Shown: positions 19,047 through 28,190 of the stretch, one piece after another
How the letters are laid out: each line of letters begins with the position of its first letter
Position numbering within the stretch: the first letter of the stretch is position 1
Assembly: GCF_015672735.1 (NCBI RefSeq)
Contig: NZ_JADABY010000046.1
Span: 28,041-92,040, forward strand
Length of the DNA stretch: 64,000 nucleotides
Source: Citrobacter sp. Res13-Sevr-PEB04-36
Lineage (GTDB): Bacteria; Pseudomonadota; Gammaproteobacteria; Enterobacterales; Enterobacteriaceae
Direction of reading: 5' to 3'
The notes under the pieces: generated by a model
The model's input: only the letters and a program-made list of their open reading frames with translations
Database searches by the model: none
What the model was told of the DNA's origin: nothing
Position numbers and translations under genes: made by a program

Positions 19047-20210
19047 TTACTTTTTAGCACGCTCTTCGAGCATAGCTACTGCTGGCAGGACTTTGCCTTC
19101 CACGAATTCGAGGAATGCGCCGCCACCAGTGGAGATGTAGGAGATTTTGTCAGCGATGCCGAACAGATCGATAGCCGCCAGGGTGTCACCGCCACCAGCA
19201 ATAGAGAACGCTTCGCTGTCTGCAATAGCGTTAGCCACGATTTCAGTCCCTTTACGGAAGTTCGGGAATTCAAACACGCCAACCGGGCCGTTCCACAGAA
19301 TGGTTTTTGCATTCTTCAGGATGTCAGCCAGTTGCTGCGCGGATGCGTCACCGATATCCAGGATCTGCTCGTCTTCTTTCACGTCGTTAACGGATTTCAG
19401 CGTTGCCGGTGCAGTTTCAGAGAACTCGGTAGCTACGCGAACATCAGCCGGTACCGGAATGTCGCAGATAGTCAGCAGACGCTTGGCTTCGTCAACCAGA
19501 TCTGCTTCATACAGGGATTTACCCACGTTGTGGCCCTGAGCGGCAACGAAGGTGTTGGCGATGCCACCACCGACGATCAGCTGGTCAGCGATTTTAGACA
19601 GAGAATCCAGAACGGTCAGTTTGGTAGAAACTTTAGAACCACCAACGATAGCAACCATCGGGCGAGCAGGTTCTTTCAGGGCTTTACCCAGTGCGTCCAG
19701 CTCAGCGGCCAGCAGCGGACCCGCGCAAGCGACATCAGCAAATTTCGCGATACCGTGAGTAGAAGCCTGCGCACGGTGAGCCGTACCGAAAGCATCCATA
19801 ACGAATACGTCGCACAGTGCAGCGTATTTTTTGGACAGCGCTTCGTCGTCTTTCTTCTCGCCTTTGTTAAAGCGAACGTTTTCCAGAACCACCAGTTCAC
19901 CGGCTGCAACGTCAACGCCGTCGAGGTAATCTTTTACCAGACGAACCGGGTTAGACAGTTTGTCTTTCAGGTAGTTAACAACCGGCAGCAGAGAGAATTC
20001 TTCGTTGTACTCGCCTTCGGTAGGACGACCCAGGTGGGAAGTTACCATCACTTTTGCACCCTGCTTCAGGGCCAGTTCGATGGTCGGCAGAGAAGCACGG
20101 ATACGCGCGTCGCTGGTTACTTTCCCTTCTTTAACTGGTACGTTCAGATCCGCACGGATAAAAACACGTTTACCAGCAAGATCCAGATCGGTCATCTTAA
20201 TTACAGACAT
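19047..20210 (-). CDS. pgk: Phosphoglycerate kinase
   Basis: Pgk transfers phosphate from 1,3-bisphosphoglycerate to ADP in glycolysis. The 387 residues equal E. coli Pgk. The N-terminal substrate domain has [19 protein letters not shown] and [11 protein letters not shown]. The C-terminal nucleotide domain has [17 protein letters not shown] and [10 protein letters not shown]. It lies 48 bases after epd and is followed by a hairpin and fbaA, the conserved enteric arrangement. Confidence 0.98.
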   Translation of the reverse strand: MSVIKMTDLDLAGKRVFIRADLNVPVKEGKVTSDARIRASLPTIELALKQGAKVMVTSHLGRPTEGEYNEEFSLLPVVNYLKDKLSNPVRLVKDYLDGVDVAAGELVVLENVRFNKGEKKDDEALSKKYAALCDVFVMDAFGTAHRAQASTHGIAKFADVACAGPLLAAELDALGKALKEPARPMVAIVGGSKVSTKLTVLDSLSKIADQLIVGGGIANTFVAAQGHNVGKSLYEADLVDEAKRLLTICDIPVPADVRVATEFSETAPATLKSVNDVKEDEQILDIGDASAQQLADILKNAKTILWNGPVGVFEFPNFRKGTEIVANAIADSEAFSIAGGGDTLAAIDLFGIADKISYISTGGGAFLEFVEGKVLPAVAMLEERAKK

Positions 20211-20258
20211 GGTGAATCCTCTCGTTGATTCTTAAAGTTTTGCAAGCGCTTACGCGCC

Positions 20259-21278
20259 TTACCTGAAACCAATAGCAGCCATCGCTAACGTTGTGTCGAG
20301 CATGCGGTTAGCAAAGCCCCATTCATTATCGCACCAGACCAAAGTTTTGATCAGGTGAGCACCACTTACGCGCGTTTGCGTACCATCAACGATGGCGCTG
20401 TGCGGGTCGTGGTTAAAATCTACAGAGACCAACGGTAATTCCGTATAGTCAACTATACCATGAAATGCACCTTGTGCTGCTTTTTGCAGCAACTGGTTGA
20501 CTTCACAAGCTTTTACTGGTTTTTTTACCGTCACGCTTAAGTCGATCGCCGTCACATTTATGGTCGGTACACGCACCGCAATCGCTTCAAAACGATCGTT
20601 AAATTGCGGGAAAATTCGTGTGATCCCCGCCGCCAGTTTGGTATCAACGGGAATAATCGACTGACTGGCCGCTCGCGTCCGACGCAGGTCGGGATGATAG
20701 GCATCAATAACCTGCTGATCGTGCATCGCGGAGTGGATCGTCGTAACAGTACCGGATTCTATGCCGTAAGCATCATCCAACAATTTAATAACGGGAATTA
20801 TGCAATTCGTGGTACAGGAGGCGTTGGAAACGATCCGGTGTTCAGCGCGCAGCTGATCCTGATTAACGCCAAACACAACGGTTGCGTCGATGTCGTGACT
20901 ACCAGGATGTGAAAAGAGCACTTTTTTTGCACCAGCGCCAATGTGCGCTTCGCCGTGTTCGCGGTTACCGAAGACCCCCGTACAGTCCAGCACGACGTCA
21001 ACACCCAGCTCGCGCCACGGAAGCGCATCGAGTGTTCGCTCGTGCAGAATGCGAATCGCGTCGTCGCCGACAATGAGTTGGTCACGTTCCTGGCGAACAT
21101 CCCAGGCAAAACGTCCATGGCTGGTGTCATATTTCAACAAATGCGCCATGCCTTCAGCACTCGCCAGTTCGTTGATGGCCACCACGGTGATTTCCGCCCG
21201 ACGCCCGGATTCATACAAAGCACGAACCACGTTGCGCCCGATGCGACCGAAACCATTAATCGCTACGCGTACGGTCAT
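20259..21278 (-). CDS. epd: D-erythrose-4-phosphate dehydrogenase
   Basis: Epd (GapB) oxidises erythrose 4-phosphate to 4-phosphoerythronate, the first step of pyridoxal phosphate synthesis in enterics. The 339-residue protein has the GAPDH fold: the NAD motif [20 protein letters not shown] and the catalytic cysteine motif [10 protein letters not shown]. It is first in epd-pgk-fbaA. The promoter should lie within 21279-21653, which it shares with the divergent PCC-domain gene. Confidence 0.97.
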   Translation of the reverse strand: MTVRVAINGFGRIGRNVVRALYESGRRAEITVVAINELASAEGMAHLLKYDTSHGRFAWDVRQERDQLIVGDDAIRILHERTLDALPWRELGVDVVLDCTGVFGNREHGEAHIGAGAKKVLFSHPGSHDIDATVVFGVNQDQLRAEHRIVSNASCTTNCIIPVIKLLDDAYGIESGTVTTIHSAMHDQQVIDAYHPDLRRTRAASQSIIPVDTKLAAGITRIFPQFNDRFEAIAVRVPTINVTAIDLSVTVKKPVKACEVNQLLQKAAQGAFHGIVDYTELPLVSVDFNHDPHSAIVDGTQTRVSGAHLIKTLVWCDNEWGFANRMLDTTLAMAAIGFR

Positions 21279-21653
21279 AGGTCTCCTGCAAGGATTTCTC
21301 AGAAACGATGTGGCTGACAGAGTAATGCAGCAAATCGCTCAGGGAAACCTTACCTGTCGCAAACTGCGACTAATTGATTAATTGTCGAACATTTAATCGA
21401 CTGAAACGCTTCAGCTAGAATAAGCGAAACAAGGAATAAAAGGAATGATTGTCCAGCAACAGAACACCGTTATCTGACTTACATCACATTTTAACGCCAT
21501 GTCCCGCTAAATTTATTCCATATTCCAGAATTACGAATAAGCGTAGCAAGATTATTTCGTTGCCGTGTCACAAATCCTGATTTATATCAGAAAGCCCCCT
21601 AACCTGCGTCTATATTATCAGCGCTACGTCCGAGTCTCGGAGTCCTCCAACCT
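21279..21653. promoter_or_regulatory. Divergent region epd / ECF operon with FNR-like site
   Basis: No gene is visible in these 375 bases. On the plus side, the palindrome CTGAT-TTAT-ATCAG at 21577-21590 has the spacing of an FNR site (TTGAT-N4-ATCAA) with the first base of each arm changed. A -10-like TATTAT lies at 21613-21618. A start near 21625 would put the palindrome centre at about -41.5, the class II activator position. A short hairpin (CCGAG/CTCGG) sits just before the PCC-domain gene start. The epd promoter must lie on the other strand; I cannot place it. Confidence 0.4.
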
Positions 21654-22079
21654 ATGATTAGATACTCTCCCCACGCTTCAGCAGCTCGCTTTCATGCACT
21701 ACGTTTACTCCCTGGTCAGGAAGTCTTTTCGCGGTTGCACGAGTTTGTACAGCAACACCAATTACACGCAGCCTGGATTGCCGGTTGTACCGGGAGTTTG
21801 ACAAACGTTGCCCTACGCTTCGCGGGCCAGGAAGAAACCACATTACTCACCGGCACATGGGAAATTATCTCTCTGAACGGCACGCTGGAACTGACTGGCG
21901 AGCACCTGCATCTTGCGGTTTCTGACCCGCAGGGCGCGATGCTGGGAGGCCACATGATGCCGGGCTGTACCGTGCGCACCACGCTGGAACTGGTGATTGG
22001 CGAACTCACAGAGCTGGCGTTTAGCCGCCAACCTTGTGTCGTTTCCGGCTATGACGAACTGGTTATCACATCCCGTTAA
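21654..22079 (+). CDS. PCC/PPC-domain (DUF296) protein
   Basis: A 141-residue single-domain protein of the plants-and-prokaryotes conserved (DUF296) family. It has the typical FHALRLLPGQEVFSRLHEFVQQHQLHAAW start, the core AGCTGSLTNVALRFAG and the metal-site-like HLHLAVSDPQGAMLGGHMMPGC. Bacterial members form trimers, and their function is generally unknown. It lies 24 bases before the ECF S-component gene on the same strand and is very probably the first gene of that operon. It may act on or sense the transported compound. GGAG lies 11 bases before the ATG, a weak arrangement. Confidence 0.8.
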   Translation: MIRYSPHASAARFHALRLLPGQEVFSRLHEFVQQHQLHAAWIAGCTGSLTNVALRFAGQEETTLLTGTWEIISLNGTLELTGEHLHLAVSDPQGAMLGGHMMPGCTVRTTLELVIGELTELAFSRQPCVVSGYDELVITSR

Positions 22080-22103
22080 CGCTTCACTTTAAAGAGGTTT
22101 TCT

Positions 22104-22682
22104 ATGGCGCGTCGCCAATTTTCCAGCCAGTCACTGGTACTGATTGTTATTGCCATCGCCATCAATATGGTCGGTGGACAACTCATCAGCATGCTGAAAC
22201 TGCCTATTTTCCTCGATTCCATCGGTACCATTATCAGCGCGGTGCTGTTAGGCCCGATTGTAGGGATGTTGACCGGATTACTCACCAACCTGCTGTGGGG
22301 ATTACTCACCGATCCTATCGCTGCCGCCTTCGCGCCGGTGGCAATGGTTATCGGGCTGGTCGCCGGATGGCTGGCTCGTGCAGGATGGTTTCGTACTTTA
22401 CCGAAAGTTGTGGCCAGCGGCGTGATCATTACTCTGGCCGTCACGGTTGTTGCTGTGCCAATCCGCACCACGCTGTTTGCCGGCGTTACCGGCAGCGGTG
22501 CGGATTTATTTGTTGCCTGGATGCATTCCGTCGGCGAGGGTCTGGTTGAGTCGGTGGCTATCACGGTGATTGGCGCTAATCTGGTGGATAAAATTCTCAC
22601 CGCCGTGATTGTTTGGGTACTGTTGCGCCAGCTTCCATTGCGCACCACTCGTCATTTCCCAACGATGTCCGCTGTACGCTAA
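22104..22682 (+). CDS. ECF transporter S component (substrate-binding membrane subunit)
   Basis: A 192-residue hydrophobic protein with about six membrane segments. The order and size match the S (EcfS) subunits of energy-coupling factor transporters. A repeated glycine-rich pattern is seen in MVGGQLISMLKLPIFLDSIGTI and LGPIVGMLTGLLTNLLWGLLTDP. AGAGG precedes the ATG. Its stop is followed immediately, with no spacer, by the T-component start. The substrate is unknown; S components usually bind vitamins, their precursors or metal ions. No riboswitch that would name the ligand was found upstream. Confidence 0.8.
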   Translation: MARRQFSSQSLVLIVIAIAINMVGGQLISMLKLPIFLDSIGTIISAVLLGPIVGMLTGLLTNLLWGLLTDPIAAAFAPVAMVIGLVAGWLARAGWFRTLPKVVASGVIITLAVTVVAVPIRTTLFAGVTGSGADLFVAWMHSVGEGLVESVAITVIGANLVDKILTAVIVWVLLRQLPLRTTRHFPTMSAVR

Positions 22683-23390
22683 ATGCACCCGTTTACCTCG
22701 TTAACCCTGTGGGCGCTGGCTGCATGTTCCACGTTGCTGCTGCCAGCGGGAATACCGCTTACCGTCTACAGCACGGTAATGTTCCTGCTCTTACTGTGTA
22801 TGCAGGTCACGCGTCCCCGGGCAAAATATGTGGTCTGGTTAATGGTGCCCCTGGGCGTTGGGCTGTGGCTGGTCCACGGTGGCTGGCTGACCGAATGGAT
22901 TAGCGGGCAGCCACGCACGCCACAACGTTGGGCCGATGCCGTCACGCTATGGCTGCGGATCCTGGCGATAGTATCAACGTCGCAGCTGTGGATGCAGTAC
23001 GTGCCGGTATCACGGTTTATTCGCGCCCTGTTTGCCTCTCGCCTGCCGCCCGGCGTTGCCTACCTGTTTGCAGGCCCGCTTCTGGTTGTCGAGCAACTCA
23101 AACGCCAGTTGGCGATTATTCATGAGGCCCAACGCGCGCGCGGAGTACCGCTGGATGAACGCTGGTATCAGCGCCTGCGTGCCATGCCTGCGCTGATCGT
23201 GCCGCTCACGCATAATGCGCTCAACGATCTGGTGGTTCGCGGGGCGGCGCTGGACATGCGGGCCTTTCGTTTGCATCGCAGACGCACAACGTTATGGGCC
23301 CCAGAGGACAGCACCTTACAACGCATTGCCCGCTACACGATGGTACTCGCCATGCTGATCGAAACAGGAGTCTGGATATGGTTACGCTAG
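22683..23390 (+). CDS. ECF transporter T component (energy-coupling membrane subunit)
   Basis: A 235-residue membrane protein with N-terminal hydrophobic segments and the EcfT cytoplasmic coupling region: QRARG (about residues 150-154), then a second helix with LVVRGAALDMRAF (about 183-195). The first Ala-Arg-Gly motif is standard. The second reads DMRAF rather than the usual Ala-Arg-Gly form. It links the two ATPases to the S subunit. The start abuts the S-gene stop, and the 3' end overlaps the first ATPase gene by 13 bases, so translation is coupled. Confidence 0.82.
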   Translation: MHPFTSLTLWALAACSTLLLPAGIPLTVYSTVMFLLLLCMQVTRPRAKYVVWLMVPLGVGLWLVHGGWLTEWISGQPRTPQRWADAVTLWLRILAIVSTSQLWMQYVPVSRFIRALFASRLPPGVAYLFAGPLLVVEQLKRQLAIIHEAQRARGVPLDERWYQRLRAMPALIVPLTHNALNDLVVRGAALDMRAFRLHRRRTTLWAPEDSTLQRIARYTMVLAMLIETGVWIWLR

Positions 23391-24055
23391 AGCAGTTTCG
23401 CTATCTTCCGACACATGCCTCGCGCCCGCCTGCTTGCTTTGACTTCCACTATGCAGAACCCGGAATGGTGGCGATTTTCGGTGATAACGGCAGCGGAAAA
23501 AGTACGCTGGCACAACTGATGGCAGGCTGGTACCCCGATTTTCTTCCCGGCGAGATTGAAGGTACAGGTACCCTGTTGGGTAACCCTGTCGGGCAACTGT
23601 CGCTCGTCGAGCAGTCGTGTACCATCCAACTTGTGCAGCAATCGCCTTATCTGCAGCTTTCTGGCTGTACCTTCAGCGTTGAAGAGGAAGTGGCGTTTGG
23701 CCCGGAAAATCTCGGCCTGGACGAGGCTGAAATTATGCGCCGAATCGACACGGCACTGATTCTGACGGAATGCCAGACGTTACGCCGTCGTCATCCGGGA
23801 ACACTCTCCGGAGGTGAAACCCAGCGGGTGGTGATTGCCTGCGCGCTGGCGATGCAACCCAGAATATTGATTCTGGACGAAGCGTTCAGCCGTCTGACAG
23901 CGCAAGCCACCGCGACGTTGCTGGAGCGGTTACATCAATGGGCGCAGGAACAACAGGCGTTGATGGTGCTTTTCGAGCGCAACCACGCTCCTTTTATCAA
24001 CTATTGTCAGCAGGCATGGCAACTGCGCGACGGAGCGCTATCCCCATTATGCTAA
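23378..24055 (+). CDS. ECF transporter ATPase, first subunit (lacks the switch histidine)
   Basis: A 225-residue ABC ATPase. Walker A is GDNGSGKST (residues 35-43), the signature is the canonical LSGGETQR, and Walker B is ILILDEAFS. The H-loop position reads VLFERNH, so the usual switch histidine appears to be missing, and the D-loop is SRLT. It should form an unequal dimer with the second ATPase. The ATG at 23378 lies inside the end of the T gene. The longer upstream frame is only the T gene read out of register. It overlaps the next ATPase by 7 bases. Confidence 0.85.
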   Translation: MVTLEQFRYLPTHASRPPACFDFHYAEPGMVAIFGDNGSGKSTLAQLMAGWYPDFLPGEIEGTGTLLGNPVGQLSLVEQSCTIQLVQQSPYLQLSGCTFSVEEEVAFGPENLGLDEAEIMRRIDTALILTECQTLRRRHPGTLSGGETQRVVIACALAMQPRILILDEAFSRLTAQATATLLERLHQWAQEQQALMVLFERNHAPFINYCQQAWQLRDGALSPLC

Positions 24056-24732
24056 CACTCAACCAGGTGACGTATCGCTGGCCGAATGCTTCTGATCACT
24101 GCCTGCACAACATTTCGCTTGAGCTTAACGCCGGTGAATGGCTGGCACTAACAGGCAATAATGGCGCAGGAAAATCGACGTTACTGCGCATCATGGCGGG
24201 CCTTCTGTCTCCCTCCTCTGGCACGGTAACACTCAATGGTCGATCGATTGCGCAACTAAAAAACCGCGAAAGAGCGACAGTGCTCGGCGTATTGTTTCAG
24301 GAAGCCGAAAACCAAATTTTTCACAGCAAGGTCGCAGAGGAAGTGGCCTTTGGTTTACGGTTACAAAAGCGCCCGGCAACAGAGGTTGCGCAACGCACCG
24401 CGGCAGCACTGCAATTATGTCAGTTAGCGGATGTCGCCGACGCCCATCCGCTGGATCTGCATACCGCGCAACGACGTATGGTCGCCGTCGCCAGCCTTGA
24501 AGCCATGGCACCAGCCATTCTCCTGCTTGATGAGCCGAGCCGGGATTTTGACGCGCACTGGCTGGCGGTATTTGAGAACTGGCTTTCGGTGTGCCGCGCA
24601 CGAGGCACTAGCGTGGTCGCTATCAGCCATGACGCTGCATTTACGCAGCGCCATTTCTCGCGAATCGCTCGCCTACATAACAGAACACTCACACAGTCCG
24701 ATACTCTCCATCGGCCGTCATCTCCAGCATGA
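24049..24732 (+). CDS. ECF transporter ATPase, second subunit (degenerate signature motif)
   Basis: A 227-residue ABC ATPase. Walker A is GNNGAGKST, Walker B is ILLLDEPS and the switch histidine is present in AISHD. The ABC signature that should read LSGGQ is LDLHTAQRR (24451-24477). Paired with the first ATPase, the site formed by this Walker A/B and the partner's LSGGE is complete, whereas the opposite site lacks both signature and switch histidine. It is the last gene of the operon. Its 3' end overlaps that of convergent yggC by 44 bases. Confidence 0.85.
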   Translation: MLTLNQVTYRWPNASDHCLHNISLELNAGEWLALTGNNGAGKSTLLRIMAGLLSPSSGTVTLNGRSIAQLKNRERATVLGVLFQEAENQIFHSKVAEEVAFGLRLQKRPATEVAQRTAAALQLCQLADVADAHPLDLHTAQRRMVAVASLEAMAPAILLLDEPSRDFDAHWLAVFENWLSVCRARGTSVVAISHDAAFTQRHFSRIARLHNRTLTQSDTLHRPSSPA

Positions 24733-25399
24733 GATCAGCGGGCAGGCTACCTTCCAGTACCCGGAGAACATTCGGTCCGTCGGTGCGATCATAAAATGCC
24801 TCGGCGTCAGCTTGTGAAAGCCCGCCAGCCAGTTTACGACCTACCAGCCGCGCACGCAGAGCATCAGCTGGAGCGCGGATGAACAGCGAAAAATCACAGA
24901 ATTCTGCTAATCCTCGCCATCTGTCGTCATCCCGCAATAACCAGTTGCCTTCAACAATCACGATCGGGGCAGTTATCACAACAGCATTTTCAACCGGGTC
25001 ATGTTTTTGCCGATCGTACTGTGGCCAGGTGCTTTCCCCCTCTCTCACCTGCCGCAGATTCTGTGCCAGTTTATCGACATCAAACGTTTCCGGCGCACCT
25101 TTATATGCCCGCAGATTATGGGCATCCAGCCAGGCATTGTAATGATGGAAGCCATCCATTGGCAGCGTCTGGATCTCCGGTAGCGCAGGATCCTGACGGG
25201 TGAGATATTCCCAGAAAGTGGTGAGCGTGGATTTTCCCGTACCGGGGGGGGCGCTAAGAAAAACAACCGTGCGACGTTGCGGGTTCGCAGAATGTAGTCT
25301 CGCCAGTCGTTGTAATAAGGGTTTGTGAACGTTTTCTACTTCATCTTCATCATAATGCGCTTCAACATGAAGCCCATTAACCATTAGCCCGATTTTCAC
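24689..25399 (-). CDS. yggC: PanK/uridine-kinase-like P-loop protein YggC
   Basis: YggC is a 236-residue P-loop phosphotransferase of the type found in pantothenate and uridine kinases; its substrate is unknown. Walker A is SAPPGTGKST. The lid and base regions LPMDGFHHYNAWLDAHNLR and PQYDRQKHDPVENAV follow the family. The start is GTG at 25399, which overlaps the yggD stop in a GTGA arrangement (translational coupling) and gives the E. coli length. It is last in cmtB-cmtA-yggP-yggF-yggD-yggC. A sugar or sugar-alcohol phosphate role fits the neighbours but is inference. Confidence 0.88.
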   Translation of the reverse strand: MKIGLMVNGLHVEAHYDEDEVENVHKPLLQRLARLHSANPQRRTVVFLSAPPGTGKSTLTTFWEYLTRQDPALPEIQTLPMDGFHHYNAWLDAHNLRAYKGAPETFDVDKLAQNLRQVREGESTWPQYDRQKHDPVENAVVITAPIVIVEGNWLLRDDDRWRGLAEFCDFSLFIRAPADALRARLVGRKLAGGLSQADAEAFYDRTDGPNVLRVLEGSLPADLMLEMTADGEYRTV

Positions 25400-25905
25400 G
25401 GCGTTAATTCCTTTAATATTGTCGTTACCGCCAGCGTTAACGCCGTCTTGACCATTGTCGTAAAACGCACCTCTGACCACGTAGCAAAGTCAGCAAATTT
25501 CATTGATTCAAGTGCGCCGTACAGGGTGGTATTACGCGTAATGCTATTCAGATTGCTGATAAAATCCCAGGTCATATCATCGGCGAAGCCGGGGATGTTA
25601 CCCTGTTCATTTAAGTACTGATAAAACTGGGAAAAGTGAGTGATATCGGCATACAGCCATTTATCCATTTTCCCCAGCGCATAAATCAGGCGTAGCGCAA
25701 CATCGATATCATCCAGCGGCCCGCTCTGTGCGAGTAACGGCTTCACTGCATATTCCACGATCTCTTCATCGTTATCGACAAACAGCGACGGCAGAAAGCG
25801 CTTAATGCCAAGTAGCAAAATGTTATGTGCCGTCGTCATAAACGAGAGTAAGTTATTTTGAGCATCCAGTTGCTCAAGCACATCATCTTCTGTCAGCGTC
25901 GTCAT
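25396..25905 (-). CDS. yggD: MtlR-family regulator-like protein YggD
   Basis: A 169-residue MtlR-like protein, matching E. coli YggD in length and sequence (LTEDDVLEQLDAQNNLLSFM, LPSLFVDNDEEIVEYAVKPLL). MtlR represses the mannitol operon, so YggD may control the adjacent mannitol-type PTS genes. The ATG at 25905 has GGA about 7 bases upstream. A TTG five codons earlier abuts the yggF stop and lacks a site. Overlaps yggC by 4 bases. Confidence 0.88.
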   Translation of the reverse strand: MTTLTEDDVLEQLDAQNNLLSFMTTAHNILLLGIKRFLPSLFVDNDEEIVEYAVKPLLAQSGPLDDIDVALRLIYALGKMDKWLYADITHFSQFYQYLNEQGNIPGFADDMTWDFISNLNSITRNTTLYGALESMKFADFATWSEVRFTTMVKTALTLAVTTILKELTP

Positions 25906-25920
25906 TCGTTTTCCGATCAA

Positions 25921-26892
25921 TCACCATGAATGCAGAGAGTCTATTATATTACACGTTCGATCTGCGCCGCCGATCAGTAAAGTTTGCGTACGCACACCAT
26001 TCGTAACCTGTTGGATGCCATTAACAAGATCGCCGCCCGTAACACCCGTCGCGCTAAACAGGATGTCATTTCCCCCTACCAGCTCGTCGAGGCAGTAGAC
26101 ACGATTCACCTCAACCCCCATCTCAGCGCAGCGCTCACGTTCTCGCATAGCGACCTGACGGTTTTCGGTGGTGTCACCTTTTGCCTCACAGAAATCGATC
26201 AGTTCTGCCTGCATATCGCCACCCAGCGCTTTTACCGCGCAGGCCGAGATAACGCCTTCCGGCGCCCCACCAATGGTATACATCAGGTCATAGGCATTGT
26301 TTTGCAAACAACTCAGAACACTGGCCGCCACATCACCGTCTGGAAGCGCGAACACCTTCACACCTAACTGTGTCGCCTCCGTAATCGCTTCATGCATTCG
26401 CGGTTTATCCAGCGTAACCATACGCAGTTTATCCAGCGGTTTACCCAGCGCTTGCGCCACATTGCGTAGGTTATCTGCCAACGGTAACGCCAGGTTAATC
26501 GCCCCCACAGCAGACCGGTTAACAACCAGTTTTTTCATATACATATCGGGGGCATGCAACAGGCTGCCCTGAGGTGCAAAAGCCATCACTGCCAGCGCAT
26601 TACTTTGCCCCATTGCGACCATTCGGGTGCCTTCAATAGGATCGACCGCAATGTCCACCTCAGGTCCAACGCCCTTTCCGACTTCCTCACCAATCCACAG
26701 CATTGGCGCGTGATCGATCTCCCCCTCGCCGATGACGATCCGTCCCCGAATGGCAATTTCATTTAAGGCAGTTCGCATCGCGGTGACAGCCAGCCCGTCA
26801 ATTCTGTTCTTATCACCGCAGCCGGTTTGCGGCCAGGCTGCCAGAGCAGCCTGTTCCGTAATACGAAATAGCGGCCATGCCAGAGACATCAT
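25921..26892 (-). CDS. yggF: Class II fructose-1,6-bisphosphatase YggF (GlpX-like)
   Basis: A 323-residue GlpX-family phosphatase. In E. coli YggF hydrolyses fructose 1,6-bisphosphate. Metal and substrate motifs are visible: VIGEGEIDHAPML, AVDPIEGTRM and TIGGAPEGVISACAVKALGG. The start overlaps the yggP stop (ATGA). In this operon it may dephosphorylate a phosphorylated sugar or alditol made after PTS uptake; the physiological substrate is not established. Confidence 0.92.
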   Translation of the reverse strand: MMSLAWPLFRITEQAALAAWPQTGCGDKNRIDGLAVTAMRTALNEIAIRGRIVIGEGEIDHAPMLWIGEEVGKGVGPEVDIAVDPIEGTRMVAMGQSNALAVMAFAPQGSLLHAPDMYMKKLVVNRSAVGAINLALPLADNLRNVAQALGKPLDKLRMVTLDKPRMHEAITEATQLGVKVFALPDGDVAASVLSCLQNNAYDLMYTIGGAPEGVISACAVKALGGDMQAELIDFCEAKGDTTENRQVAMRERERCAEMGVEVNRVYCLDELVGGNDILFSATGVTGGDLVNGIQQVTNGVRTQTLLIGGADRTCNIIDSLHSW

Positions 26893-28166
26893 GCCGCAGC
26901 CTCCCCGGTATCAACACCGAATTGTGCCAGCAGGTATCTCTCCGCTTTTTCATTCCAGATACCGTGAGTCTCTTCAACCAAATGCGCCAACTCTTTGAAG
27001 AGTGGGTCAGTTTTCCCTTTTTCGGCAAAATCGCTAATCGCCGTCAGCGGCATCGTCACGCCGTTATAGATGAGCTTTTTACCGCCCGGAATATTTGGCA
27101 GGTTCAAAACCGTGTCTGGTACTGCGTCAAGCCCACCAATATGGGTGACCATAAAAGAGGGTTGAAGCTGGCCTGTCGCGCTTAACGCAATGGCCTCTTT
27201 CATATCATCCGTTGAACCTCCGGATGTCCCCACCACATGCGTACTGTTGTAGTGCACGTTGTAAAAATTGAACGGTACTTTAAAGTTGCTATCCGTTGGC
27301 CCGGCGAAGAAGTTCAGGCAACCATCTTCTGCCAGCAGATCATCCGCCATTTCAATTACGGCCGGAACAGCGGCATAGACAAATACGTCATCAAATCCAG
27401 CATCATTGGTTAACGCCCGAAGCTCGGCAGTAGGATCGTTCATCCCCGTAGTGTTCACGTAGATGAGTTCAATTCCTTTTTGTGCCGCCAGTTCAACCGG
27501 CAACAGCTTTTTAGCCTGTGCCAGACGCGCTTCATCGATATCAACCACCACCACGCACGACGGCTGGATCGCACCGTTAATGGCATAATCGATCGCACCA
27601 ATACCCATCGGCCCCGCACAGGCTAAGAGTGCGATATTGCCGCCGGGTTTAACCCCCATCCGGTGTTCATAAACATACGGTGTGGTATGGTAATTCGCGT
27701 TATACGCGCCAATAATGCAGCACATCGGCTCCGCCAGCGATGCAGCGGCAAAATAGGAACCGTGATACGGTAAAACGCATCCCAGATTAACCGCCACTTC
27801 AGGAATAATCATGTAGGTCGCATTGCCGCCAAAAAATTCATAGCTGTAGCCCGCTGAATATCCGCTCGGCAATCCCATGGCGGGTTGCAAAACAAAGCGC
27901 TGGCCTTTTTTGTATTTATCGGTCAGATTTTTTCCAACTTCGACAATAATTCCGGCACACTCATGTCCAGTTATAACTGGATGATTTTCCAGATCGTCTG
28001 GTACACGTTTATGTTCACTTCCTAATGCAGCCGCTTTCCAGGTCGATAAACAAACACTATCGGATATAACACTCACTAACAGTTCATTATCTGTAATTTC
28101 AGGCAATTCGAACTCACGGATGCGGACATCCCGCTTGCCATATATAGCAGCTACTTTCGTTTTCAT
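26889..28166 (-). CDS. yggP: Zinc-type alcohol dehydrogenase-like protein YggP
   Basis: A 425-residue medium-chain dehydrogenase/reductase. It has the GroES-like N-terminal domain with GHECAGIIVEVG and a Rossmann domain with NIALLACAGPMGIGAIDYAI. The acidic VVVDIDEARL after the second strand suggests NAD(H). A polyol-phosphate dehydrogenase acting on the product of the adjacent CmtAB system is a reasonable guess. It lies 24 bases after cmtA and overlaps yggF by 4 bases. Confidence 0.88.
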   Translation of the reverse strand: MKTKVAAIYGKRDVRIREFELPEITDNELLVSVISDSVCLSTWKAAALGSEHKRVPDDLENHPVITGHECAGIIVEVGKNLTDKYKKGQRFVLQPAMGLPSGYSAGYSYEFFGGNATYMIIPEVAVNLGCVLPYHGSYFAAASLAEPMCCIIGAYNANYHTTPYVYEHRMGVKPGGNIALLACAGPMGIGAIDYAINGAIQPSCVVVVDIDEARLAQAKKLLPVELAAQKGIELIYVNTTGMNDPTAELRALTNDAGFDDVFVYAAVPAVIEMADDLLAEDGCLNFFAGPTDSNFKVPFNFYNVHYNSTHVVGTSGGSTDDMKEAIALSATGQLQPSFMVTHIGGLDAVPDTVLNLPNIPGGKKLIYNGVTMPLTAISDFAEKGKTDPLFKELAHLVEETHGIWNEKAERYLLAQFGVDTGEAAA

Positions 28167-28190
28167 ATTTACTCCAAAAATTGAACAATG

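Noticed and set aside
18071..20228. Long plus-strand open frames of 295 and 298 codons opposite fbaA and pgk
   Set aside because: They mirror highly expressed genes with biased codon use, which leaves the antisense frame open. They show no known domain and lack credible ribosome-binding sites.
21379..21653. Riboswitch before the ECF operon (thiamine, cobalamin or similar)
   Set aside because: No conserved riboswitch core or multi-stem fold was visible; only a short hairpin and the FNR-like palindrome stood out.
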